Positions 48,869 to 56,175 of a stretch of 64,000 bases of DNA are shown here, one piece after another. The notes under the pieces are model-generated. The model was not told where the DNA came from, made no database searches, and worked only from the letters and a program-made list of their open reading frames with translations. How positions within the stretch are numbered: position 1 is the stretch's first letter; the number at the start of each line of letters is the position of its first letter. This stretch comes from SHVO01 sp050250575 (GTDB lineage: Bacteria; Pseudomonadota; Alphaproteobacteria; Rhodospirillales; Rhodospirillaceae). The position numbers and the translations under genes are program-made. The stretch covers positions 7,227 through 71,226 of the forward strand of contig JBFWOJ010000019.1 of the NCBI GenBank assembly GCA_050250575.1. The letters are read 5' to 3'.

Positions 48869-50524
48869 TTACTCGGCCGGATGCGCGGCGGCGCGGGCCA
48901 GCACAGGCGGCTCCTCGAAGGTGTGGAACGGCGCCGGCGAGGGCACGGTCCACTCGAGGGTCGTGGCGCCTTCGCCCCACGGGTTCGCCACCGACTTCTT
49001 GCCCCAGAACATGCTGTGCACCGCCATCACCAGGAAGAAGACCGACGAGCCGCCGGCGACGAACGCGCCGATGCTCGAGATGTAGTTCCAGTCGGCGAAC
49101 ACGTCCGGATAGTCGATGTAGCGGCGCGGCATGCCGGCAAGGCCGAGGAAGTGCTGCGGGAAGAAGGTCAGGTTCACGCCGATGAAGGTCGTCCAGAAGT
49201 GAAGCTGGCCGGCCCACTCGGGGAACACGCGGCCCGTCATCTTGTCGTGCCAGTAGTAATAGGCCGCGAAGATCGCGAACACGGCGCCCAGCGACAGCAC
49301 GTAGTGGAAGTGCGCGACGACGTAATAGGTGTCGTGCATCACGATATCCATGCCGGCGTTGGCCAGCACGACGCCGGTGACGCCGCCGACCGTGAACAGG
49401 AAGATGAAGCCCACCGCCCAAACCATCGGCGTGCGGAACGAGATCGAGCCGCCCCACATGGTCGCGATCCACGAGAAGATCTTGATGCCCGTGGGTACCG
49501 CGATCGCCATCGTCACGGCGATGAAATAGGCGCGGTAATTGACGTTCATGCCCACCGTGTACATGTGGTGCGCCCACACGACGAAACCGACGACGCCGAT
49601 CGAGGCCATGGCGTAGGCCATGCCGAGATAGCCGAACACCGGCTTGCGCGAGAAGGTCGAGACGATGTGGCTGACGATGCCGAACGCCGGCAGGATCATG
49701 ATGTACACTTCGGGGTGTCCGAAGAACCAGAACAGGTGCTGCCACAGCAGGGGGTCGCCGCCGCCGCGCTGATCGAAGAAAGCGGTGCCGAAGTTGCGGT
49801 CCACCAGCAGCATGGTCAGCGCGCCGGCCAGAACCGGGATCGCGAGCAGAAGCAGGATCGCGGTGATCAGCGTCGCCCACACGAACAGCGGCATCTTGTG
49901 CATCGTCATGCCGGGTGCGCGCATATTGAAGATCGTGGTGATGAAGTTGGTCGCGCCCAGGATCGAGGACGCTCCCGCCAGGTGCAGCGACAGGATCGCG
50001 AAGTCGACAGCAAGCCCAGGCTCGCCGGCGTTTCCGGACAGCGGCGGATAAAGCGTCCAGCCGGTGCCGGCGCCGCCCGAGAGCATGGAAAGGACGAGCA
50101 GGATCAGGGCCGGCGGCATCAGCCAGAACGAGATGTTGTTCATGCGCGGGAAGGCCATGTCCGGCGCGCCGATCATCATCGGCATCATCCAGTTCCCGAA
50201 CCCGCCGATCAGCGCGGGCATCACCACGAAGAACACCATCAGCAGCGCGTGCGCGGTGACGACGACATTATAGAAGTGCTTGTCGGTGATGAAGTCGAGG
50301 CCGGGCGTCGCCAGCTCCGCGCGGATCATCATCGAAAGACCCCCGCCCACCAGCGAGGAGATCACCGCGAACACCAGGTACATCGTGCCGATGTCCTTGT
50401 GGTTGGTGGAATAGAGCCAGCGGGTGATGCCCGTCGGCGTGTGGTGATCGTCGTGGTGGTCGCCGTGGCCGTGGGTGGCACCGTGCGTGGCGTGACCTGC
50501 CGGGGCGGAATGAGCAGCACTCAT
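48869..50524 (-). CDS. ctaD: Cytochrome c oxidase subunit I
   Basis: The 551-residue protein is a full-length aa3-type subunit I with 12 helices. The redox centre residues are present: TAHALLMVFFVVMPALIGGF (helix II His), FGHPEVYIMILPAFG (CuB His and the crosslinked Tyr), AHHMYTVGM (CuB His pair) and DTYYVVAHFHYVLSLGA (haem ligands). It reduces oxygen to water and pumps protons. The N terminus is His-rich (HGDHHDDHH). It starts 27 bases after coxB in the same operon. Confidence 0.98.
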   Translation of the reverse strand: MSAAHSAPAGHATHGATHGHGDHHDDHHTPTGITRWLYSTNHKDIGTMYLVFAVISSLVGGGLSMMIRAELATPGLDFITDKHFYNVVVTAHALLMVFFVVMPALIGGFGNWMMPMMIGAPDMAFPRMNNISFWLMPPALILLVLSMLSGGAGTGWTLYPPLSGNAGEPGLAVDFAILSLHLAGASSILGATNFITTIFNMRAPGMTMHKMPLFVWATLITAILLLLAIPVLAGALTMLLVDRNFGTAFFDQRGGGDPLLWQHLFWFFGHPEVYIMILPAFGIVSHIVSTFSRKPVFGYLGMAYAMASIGVVGFVVWAHHMYTVGMNVNYRAYFIAVTMAIAVPTGIKIFSWIATMWGGSISFRTPMVWAVGFIFLFTVGGVTGVVLANAGMDIVMHDTYYVVAHFHYVLSLGAVFAIFAAYYYWHDKMTGRVFPEWAGQLHFWTTFIGVNLTFFPQHFLGLAGMPRRYIDYPDVFADWNYISSIGAFVAGGSSVFFLVMAVHSMFWGKKSVANPWGEGATTLEWTVPSPAPFHTFEEPPVLARAAAHPAE

Positions 50525-50551
50525 GGGAGTCTTTCTCCGGGAAACGTAATC

Positions 50552-51397
50552 TTAGTTGGCCGACGCGAGCTTGGTATCGGAGGCGGCGGGCGCGAGGCCG
50601 GCTTTTTCCTGCTCGACCCAGCGCTGGTATTCTTCGCGGCTCACCGCATCGACGACGATCGGCATGTAGGAATGATCGACGCCGCACAGCTCCGAGCACT
50701 GGCCGTAGTAGCGGCCGGGCTTGGTGATGTGGGTCCAGGTCTCGTTGACGCGGCCCGGCATGTTGTCGAGCTTCACGCCAAAGGCCGGCACCGTCCAGGC
50801 GTGGATCACGTCGTTGGCGGTGAACAGAAGGCGGATATTGGTGTTGATCGGCAGCACGACGTGGCGGTCGGTCTCCAGCAGGCGGTGCTGGCCCGCCTTG
50901 ACGTCGATCTCGGCGTCGGGGATCGCAATCGCGTCGAACGAGATGCCGGCGTCCACATATTCATACGACCAGAACCACTGGTTGCCGGTGATCTTCAGGG
51001 TCATCTCGGCTTCGTTGGTGCGGTCCAGGTGATAAAGGATCCGGTAGGAAGGCACGGCGATCGACACCAGGATGAACACCGGAACCACCGTCCAGATCAC
51101 TTCGACCAGGGTGTTGTGCGACCACTTCGCCGGCACCGGGTTGGCCTTCTCGTTGTAGCGCACGATGCACCAGACCAGCAGCGCGAGCACGAACAGGCTG
51201 ATCACCGCGCACACCCAGATCAAAAGGGTGTGGAAGTCGTAGAGCATCTCCGCTTGCGGGGTTGCCGGGGTCTGAAGGTTGAGCTGCCAGCGCTTCGGGA
51301 AGGAAGGGGTGGGCATTGGCTCGGCAGCAAGCGCGGAGCCTCCCATGGAAAGGACGCTCGATACGAAGGCGGCGATCGCCAATGTCACTCGACTCAC
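50552..51397 (-). CDS. coxB: Cytochrome c oxidase subunit II
   Basis: The 281-residue protein has a signal segment, two membrane helices (TLLIWVCAVISLFVLALLVW and LVEVIWTVVPVFILVSIAV), and a C-terminal cupredoxin domain with the CuA ligands (HAWTVPAFG and GQCSELCGVDHSYMP). It takes electrons from cytochrome c. The start chosen is GTG 51397, preceded by GGAGACA; the frame stays open another 113 codons upstream without similarity. It is the first gene of the minus-strand oxidase unit. Confidence 0.95.
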   Translation of the reverse strand: MSRVTLAIAAFVSSVLSMGGSALAAEPMPTPSFPKRWQLNLQTPATPQAEMLYDFHTLLIWVCAVISLFVLALLVWCIVRYNEKANPVPAKWSHNTLVEVIWTVVPVFILVSIAVPSYRILYHLDRTNEAEMTLKITGNQWFWSYEYVDAGISFDAIAIPDAEIDVKAGQHRLLETDRHVVLPINTNIRLLFTANDVIHAWTVPAFGVKLDNMPGRVNETWTHITKPGRYYGQCSELCGVDHSYMPIVVDAVSREEYQRWVEQEKAGLAPAASDTKLASAN

Positions 51398-51726
51398 ACT
51401 CTGTCTCCATTGCAACCCAGCGGACGGGCCCCGTTTAAGCGCCTGCGCCAAGTGGTTCAACCGATATTTTTTGGGCGTTTGCAAATTCCCCTGCTGCGCC
51501 AATGGGTTCCGAAGAATCCCCTCACGCTGCCCCGCGCGGACATTAGCCGAACGGTGATGGGAGGTAAAGGTAAAGCCCTGTGTAAACAGTGGCTTGTTAA
51601 CCCTTTCGACGCACGCGCGTTTTCGCGATGTCACCTGTGCGCGCTGGCAACGCGCAAAGGGTTTAACTCGACCGCCCGGTCGGCTAGACAGGCAGGTCCA
51701 TGACCTGCGCGTGTTAGGAGTAATTG
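51398..51726. other. Divergent control region between coxB and the coxF-like gene
   Basis: These 329 bases must carry the promoters for both oxidase units. They hold no credible gene. I see GTGTAAACAGTGGCTTGTTAA near 51578-51598 (partly written GTGTAAACAGTGGC), which is AT-richer than its surroundings, but no clear palindrome or redox-regulator site. Confidence 0.5.
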
Positions 51727-51873
51727 GTGAACGCAACTCCGTCCGATCGTTCCGAAGAGGCCAGGCAAAAAGCCGCCCGCCGCCGCGCCATCGTCGTCGG
51801 CCTCATCCTCGTGGGCATTTCTCTCTTCATGTATGTCAGCTTCATCGTCAAAACGGCGGTGAGGGGACCGTGA
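51727..51873 (+). CDS. CoxF-like small membrane protein
   Basis: A 48-codon frame starts with GTG at 51727 after AGGAG (51715-51719). It reads VNATPSDRSEEARQKAARRR and then one membrane helix (AIVVGLILVGISLFMYVSFI) with VKTAVRGP at the end. Basic N-side, one helix and a short FIVK-type tail are the pattern of CoxF-type proteins found in alphaproteobacterial oxidase operons. It likely helps oxidase assembly; its exact role is not established. It starts the plus-strand unit leading to DUF420 and ctaB. Confidence 0.7.
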   Translation: MNATPSDRSEEARQKAARRRAIVVGLILVGISLFMYVSFIVKTAVRGP

Positions 51874-51927
51874 GAGACGGACGCGCTGACGCGCGACTTC
51901 TTCCTCCGTCTTGCCTCCGCGAAAGGA

Positions 51928-52115
51928 TCGGGCTCGGCTTACCAATGTCCGGTGTCCTCCTAGGCCCGAAGGGCCGAGGATCGAGAGCGGTCGAGGTCGG
52001 CTTACCCATTTCCGATGTCATCCTTGGCCCGAAGGGCCGAGGATCCAGGGGTGTTTGTTTTGTGGTTTATATAACAAAAACTGCTGGATCCTCGCGGCTT
52101 CGCCGCACCGATGAC
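51928..52115. repeat. REP/BIME cluster: 63-base tandem repeat plus inverted partner
   Basis: Two 63-base tandem units begin at 51928 and 51991, each holding the palindrome core GGCCCGAAGGGCCGAGGATC (copy A about 51954-51986, copy B about 52017-52051). An inverted partner, CTGGATCCTCGCGG to ACCGATGAC, lies at 52084-52115. Copy B and the partner can form a long hairpin around the AT-rich GTTTTGTGGTTTATATAACA. The cluster fills the gap between the coxF-like gene and DUF420. Confidence 0.85.
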
Positions 52116-52129
52116 CGCGCGGTGCTTCA

Positions 52130-52720
52130 ATGAGCACCGCCGCCGTCCTTCCTCATCTCAACGCTGCGCTCAACGCAATCTCGGCGATTCTCCTGATCAT
52201 CGGGTTCATCCTGATCCGGGCCGGGCGGCGCGACGTGCATCGCAAAGTGATGATCGCCGCCTTGAGCGTGTCTGCGGTTTTTCTGGTGAGCTATCTCACC
52301 TATCATTTCACGGCGCCCATCTTCGTCTTTCAGGGCACGGGCTGGACGCGGCCGGTGTACTACGCGCTGCTCATCAGCCATGTGATCCTCGCGACGCTCG
52401 CGACGCCGCTGGTCGCCGTCACGGCCTACCGCGCGCTCAAGGGCACCTTCGACCGCCACCGCGCCATCGCGCGTTGGACGATCGGCGTGTGGCTCTATGT
52501 CGCCGTCAGCGGCGTGATGATCTACGTCGCGCTGTATCACATCTACCCGACGCCCCCTTCGTCATCCCTGGCGCGCAGCACCAACGCTTTATCGTCATCC
52601 TTGGCCCGAAGGGCCGAGGATCCAGGGGTTTCCCGTATCTGTTTTTTCCGCGAAATACCAAACACCTCTGCGTCCTTGCGGTTTGCCGTCCGCACGGATG
52701 ACACCGAGAGTGTCACCTGA
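52130..52720 (+). CDS. DUF420 membrane protein with a repeat-derived C-terminal tail
   Basis: The 196-residue protein has four membrane helices of the DUF420 family (first helix AISAILLIIGFILIRAG, then HRKVMIAALSVSAVFLVSY, and a late ARWTIGVWLYVAVSGVMIYV). DUF420 proteins are linked to haem-copper oxidase assembly. The family normally ends a few residues after YVALYHIYP (about residue 142). Here about 54 extra residues follow, encoded by REP-like repeats (SSSLARRAEDPGV is the translated core). The stop overlaps the next start (TGATG), so coupling to the downstream gene is kept. Confidence 0.85.
   Translation: MSTAAVLPHLNAALNAISAILLIIGFILIRAGRRDVHRKVMIAALSVSAVFLVSYLTYHFTAPIFVFQGTGWTRPVYYALLISHVILATLATPLVAVTAYRALKGTFDRHRAIARWTIGVWLYVAVSGVMIYVALYHIYPTPPSSSLARSTNALSSSLARRAEDPGVSRICFFREIPNTSASLRFAVRTDDTESVT
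52557..52703. repeat. REP-like repeats inside the end of the DUF420 gene
   Basis: A partial copy (GTCATCCCTGGCGCGCAG, 52561-52578), a full copy C (52594-52629; core GGCCCGAAGGGCCGAGGATC) and an inverted partner (52668-52703, GCGTCCTTGCGG to GGATGACA) lie here. All are read as coding sequence of the DUF420 tail. Confidence 0.85.
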
Positions 52721-54174
52721 TGGATGAACGCGAAGTCCTCGCGAGGTCGATGCCGCCGCCGGTGGACATGGCCGTGGACGGCAATTTCGCCGGCAAGGTG
52801 ACGCCGCCGTTCCTGCATGAACTGCGCGGATGGACGGGCCTGCCGCTCGCCGCGCTCGCGCTCGCCGGGCTCCTTGCGCTTCTGCTCGCCGCCTCGCGCG
52901 TTCCCGGCGCCGAGCAGGTGCTCACCTGGACCGGCGACAGCTTCTTCCAGAAGGGCCTCGTCGCTCATGTCACCTTCGCCTTCGTCATCTGGTACATGGG
53001 TGTCCACGGCGCGCTCACCGTCATCATGACGGCGCAAATGCAGGATGCCCGCGATCCGCCGGGCCTCTTCAATGTCTTGACCGGTCGGCTCGGGCTTTAC
53101 GGCGCCGGCGTCAGTCTCATCCTTCTGCTCGCGCCGGTGTTGGCCGATCTCGGTGAGCCTTCCCTCAACAATTATCTGCCGGTGCTTGATCATCCGGTCT
53201 ACTACGCGGGGCTGCTCCTCCTCGCGGTGTCGGTGGCGCTGCCCGTCGTGCGGCTCCTGGTGATCCTGGCGCGCGAGCGCAAATGCGACGCCGCTGTGTT
53301 CGCCATCGCCGCCGCGGGCGTGATCTATCTGCTCGCGCTCGCGTGTGTGCTCGCCGCCTGGCTCACCATTCCGCCGAATGTCGGCCGTCAGGGAACGAAT
53401 GAATACCTGATGTGGGGCGGCGGCCATGTCCTGCAATTCGCCAACACGGCTCTGATGCTCTGCGCGTTCTACCTCATCGCGCGCGCCGCCCTCGGCGAGA
53501 CTCCGCTGCCGGGCTCATGGCTCAAGATCATGATGCTGGTCTTGGTGGCCGGCGCCGCCGCCGGGCCGCTGCTCTACCTCACTCACGAACCGGGCGGCGC
53601 CACGCAGCGCGATCTCTTTACCCGCCTTTACTGGTACGCGCTGCCATTGCCCACGGCGGTGGTGCTCGGCAGCGTCGCGCTCTTGCTCATGCGCCGCTGG
53701 CGCGACGCCATGAACGGTCCGCCCGAAATCAAGGCCGTCGTCATCGCGTTCGTGCTGTTCGCTTACGGCGGAGTGCTGGGATTCTTCGAAGGCTCGATTG
53801 ATACACGTACGCCCAGCCACTATCACGCCATGCTGATCGCGGTGTCGCTCGCCTTCATGGCGCTGTACTTCGCGCTGTTCCTGCCCCTCCTGGGCAGGCG
53901 CACCGCGCGGCGCAAGCTGCGTACGGTGATGTACGTATTGCTGGGCGGGGGGCAGTTCCTGCATTCCACCGGCCTTTATCTCGCCGGTCTCGAAGGCGTG
54001 TTGCGCAAGACGCCCGGCGCCGCCCAAGGGCTTGATAGCACATGGAAGATCGTCAGCATGTCGATGATGGGCGTCGGCGGCCTGATCGCGGTCGCGGGTG
54101 GCATCATCTTCATCTTTCTCGCCGGCAAAATGTTATTGGCAAAGCCGGATCATAGGATTAGACCAGCGCCGTGA
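52720..54174 (+). CDS. Haem-copper oxidase subunit I-like membrane protein
   Basis: The 484-residue protein has about 12 helices and looks like a divergent haem-copper oxidase/NO reductase subunit I. Candidate haem and copper ligands are seen in LVAHVTFAFVIWYMGVHG (helix II-like His), MWGGGHVLQFANT (helix VI-like His) and TPSHYHAMLIAVSLAFM (helix X-like His pair). The HH pair expected in helix VII for CuB is not seen; only LTHEPGG is nearby. So it may bind haem but lack a normal CuB site. It lies between DUF420 and ctaB with one- and four-base overlaps, tying it to oxidase biogenesis. Confidence 0.78.
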   Translation: MDEREVLARSMPPPVDMAVDGNFAGKVTPPFLHELRGWTGLPLAALALAGLLALLLAASRVPGAEQVLTWTGDSFFQKGLVAHVTFAFVIWYMGVHGALTVIMTAQMQDARDPPGLFNVLTGRLGLYGAGVSLILLLAPVLADLGEPSLNNYLPVLDHPVYYAGLLLLAVSVALPVVRLLVILARERKCDAAVFAIAAAGVIYLLALACVLAAWLTIPPNVGRQGTNEYLMWGGGHVLQFANTALMLCAFYLIARAALGETPLPGSWLKIMMLVLVAGAAAGPLLYLTHEPGGATQRDLFTRLYWYALPLPTAVVLGSVALLLMRRWRDAMNGPPEIKAVVIAFVLFAYGGVLGFFEGSIDTRTPSHYHAMLIAVSLAFMALYFALFLPLLGRRTARRKLRTVMYVLLGGGQFLHSTGLYLAGLEGVLRKTPGAAQGLDSTWKIVSMSMMGVGGLIAVAGGIIFIFLAGKMLLAKPDHRIRPAP

Positions 54175-55040
54175 CTCAGATCCGCCATTACATCGAGCTG
54201 ATGAAGCTTCGCATCGGCTTCCTCATCGCCATCAGCGCGATGGCGGGCTATGCGGCGATCGCGAGCCATGTGGATGCGTGGCAGCTCGTCGTCCTGTTCA
54301 TTGCGATGGTGCTCGGCTCGTCGGGCTCGGCCGTGTTCAATCAATATTATGATCGCGACATCGACCGCTTGATGGCGCGCACCGCAAGTCGTCCGCTCGC
54401 CGCCGGCACGCTCGGCGATCCGCGCAAGGCGCTGTTGTTCGCCGGCGTGTTGCTTGTCGCCGGATGTCTTATCGCGATGCTCGCGTTCAACTGGGTGGTC
54501 GCGACGCATCTGTTCCTCGGCGCCTTTGTCTACGGCGTGGTTTACACGGTCTGGCTCAAGCGCCGGCACTGGACCAACATCATCATCGGCGGCGCCGCCG
54601 GCAGCTTTGCCGTGCTCGCGGGCGCGGCCGCGGTCGACCCGAACATCTGGCTGTTGCCGACTTTGATGGCGATCACTCTCTTCCTTTGGACGCCGTCGCA
54701 CTTCTGGTCGCTCGCCATCCTGATCAAGGACGATTACGCCAAGGCAGGCGTGCCGATGCTGCCCGTGATCGCGGGCGACGCGGCGTGCGCGAAATGGATC
54801 CTCGGCAATACGATCCTGCTCGTGATCTCGGCCGCGCTGCCGCTCGTCTTCGGCGAACTCGGCGTCCTCTATGGTGTGATCTCGGCGCTGTTCGGCGCGC
54901 GCTTCCTGTGGCTGAACGTCGCGCTCGTGCGGACTCCGACCCGCGACCTCGCCCGCCGGAACTTCCTGTTCTCCATGCAGTACCTCGCCGGCGTGTTCCT
55001 CGCCGTCGTGGTCGACAAGCACGTCACGCTGCCGTTCTAG
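54171..55040 (+). CDS. ctaB: Protohaem IX farnesyltransferase
   Basis: The 289-residue protein is a UbiA-type prenyltransferase with about nine helices. The first Asp-rich motif is NQYYDRDIDRLMARTASRPL (Asn-x3-Asp-x3-Asp type) and the second region is IKDDYAKAGVPMLPV. It makes haem O from haem B for the aa3 oxidase. The GTG start (54171) overlaps the previous stop by four bases. The end is convergent with the frameshifted exported gene. Confidence 0.96.
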   Translation: MTQIRHYIELMKLRIGFLIAISAMAGYAAIASHVDAWQLVVLFIAMVLGSSGSAVFNQYYDRDIDRLMARTASRPLAAGTLGDPRKALLFAGVLLVAGCLIAMLAFNWVVATHLFLGAFVYGVVYTVWLKRRHWTNIIIGGAAGSFAVLAGAAAVDPNIWLLPTLMAITLFLWTPSHFWSLAILIKDDYAKAGVPMLPVIAGDAACAKWILGNTILLVISAALPLVFGELGVLYGVISALFGARFLWLNVALVRTPTRDLARRNFLFSMQYLAGVFLAVVVDKHVTLPF

Positions 55041-55054
55041 GACGGCTCCGAAAT

Positions 55055-55695
55055 TCAGTGATGCACTTTCGCGATGATATACGCGAGCTCGCTGCCGCCT
55101 GCGCCGCGGTCGAACACGAAGGGCAAGGTTCGATCCGTTTTCTGCGCCTGCGGCGTCGTGCCGAGGTCGGCCGTCGTCACGCCCGGCGCATAGAACATCA
55201 TGTGGCCGGGAAAGGCGGTCGCGGTCACTTTGCCCGCGGCATCGAGCCGCACGTCGCCCGCCGTCATATAGGCTACGCCGCCTCTGGCCGGCCGCTTGAA
55301 CTTTCCGCTTTGGAATCCGGCGTCGATATCGGCGCGGATCTCCTCGAGGTTCTTTCCGCCCGCCAGCAATTCGCCGACGCGCAGCATACCGGCACGTAGC
55401 TGGTCTTGCCTTCGGCGTCCCAGCACGTCGGCTTGAAATTCTCGGTGCCGTAGAAGAACCCATCGCGATTGACGAGGCAGGTAAAACCGTTCGTGCCGTC
55501 CTTCACCTTCTCGAAACCTTTCGCGCCGTAGACGTAAACCGCCGCGCCGTCGCGCAGGTGGGCCGGCCCGCCCGACAGCGCGAGCGCGATCTCGACCTCG
55601 CGCGGGAACGTCGCGTTGAGTGTCTTTCGCGTGTCCGGCATGTCGGCGGCATGCGCAGCAACGAACGCAAACGCCGCGATGAGAAGCGCGCTCAT
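55055..55695 (-). pseudogene. Exported protein interrupted by a frameshift
   Basis: From ATG 55695 the frame encodes a signal peptide (ALLIAAFAFVAAHA) and a mature domain (REVEIALALSGGPAHLRDGA, YVYGAKGFEKVKDGTNGFTC, WDAEGKTSYVPV) until about 55390. The continuation lies in another frame: MLRVGELLAGGKNLEEIRAD ... LAYIIAKVHH, ending at 55055. Insertion of one base near 55385-55392 would give one protein of about 213 residues. The family is not recognised. The break may be real or a sequencing/assembly error; both halves look conserved, so the decay is recent at most. The gene overlaps the stop of DUF2237 by one base. Confidence 0.78.
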
Positions 55696-56090
55696 CAGTT
55701 CAGATCCACTGCATGTTTCTTGAGGTCCGCGAGCTCGCAGTATTGAAGCGCCCCTTCGTGCGTCGCGGCAAGGACGACCTTCGGCGCTTGTCCCTTCTCG
55801 AACGCCTGCTGCCAGCGCGGCGCGCAAAGGCACCACCGGTCGCCCGCTTTCAGGCCGGGGAAATTGTATTCCGGTATCGGCGTCGAAAGGTCGTTGCCGG
55901 CGCGCTTGCTGAAGGCAAGGAACTCGTCGGTCATCACCACGCATACGGTGTGCGAGCCCAGGTCCGAAGGCCCGGTATTGCAACAGCCGTCGCGGAAGAA
56001 TCCGGTTACCGGATTCGCCGAGCACAGTTGCAGCGTCCCGCCGAGCACGTTCTTCGCCGGTCGCTGCTGTTCGCTCATGTCACGGGGCAT
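55695..56090 (-). CDS. DUF2237-family protein
   Basis: The 131-residue protein has the DUF2237 pattern: KNVLGGTLQLCSANPVTGFF, DGCCNTGPSDLGSHTVC, SKRAGNDLSTPIPEYNFPG and GDRWCLCAPRWQQAFE. Several Cys (LCS, GCCN, WCLCA) are typical of the family and may bind metal. The function is unknown. ATG 56090 follows AAGGTCAGGTC; an ATG at 56078 is also possible. It is in one unit with the frameshifted exported gene. Confidence 0.88.
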   Translation of the reverse strand: MPRDMSEQQRPAKNVLGGTLQLCSANPVTGFFRDGCCNTGPSDLGSHTVCVVMTDEFLAFSKRAGNDLSTPIPEYNFPGLKAGDRWCLCAPRWQQAFEKGQAPKVVLAATHEGALQYCELADLKKHAVDLN

Positions 56091-56175
56091 GACCTGACCT
56101 TCGCGGATGAAAAGAGCTAAGAATTTAGGCGCGCTCCGATTGCCGCTCAACCGGAAAAGCCCCTATGCTTGGGGT

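Noticed and set aside
47111..51703. A plus-strand open frame of 1,530 codons antisense to the cytochrome oxidase genes
   Set aside because: It is the antisense of coxC, ctaG, ctaD and coxB; the translated product is low-complexity His/Arg-rich without domains.
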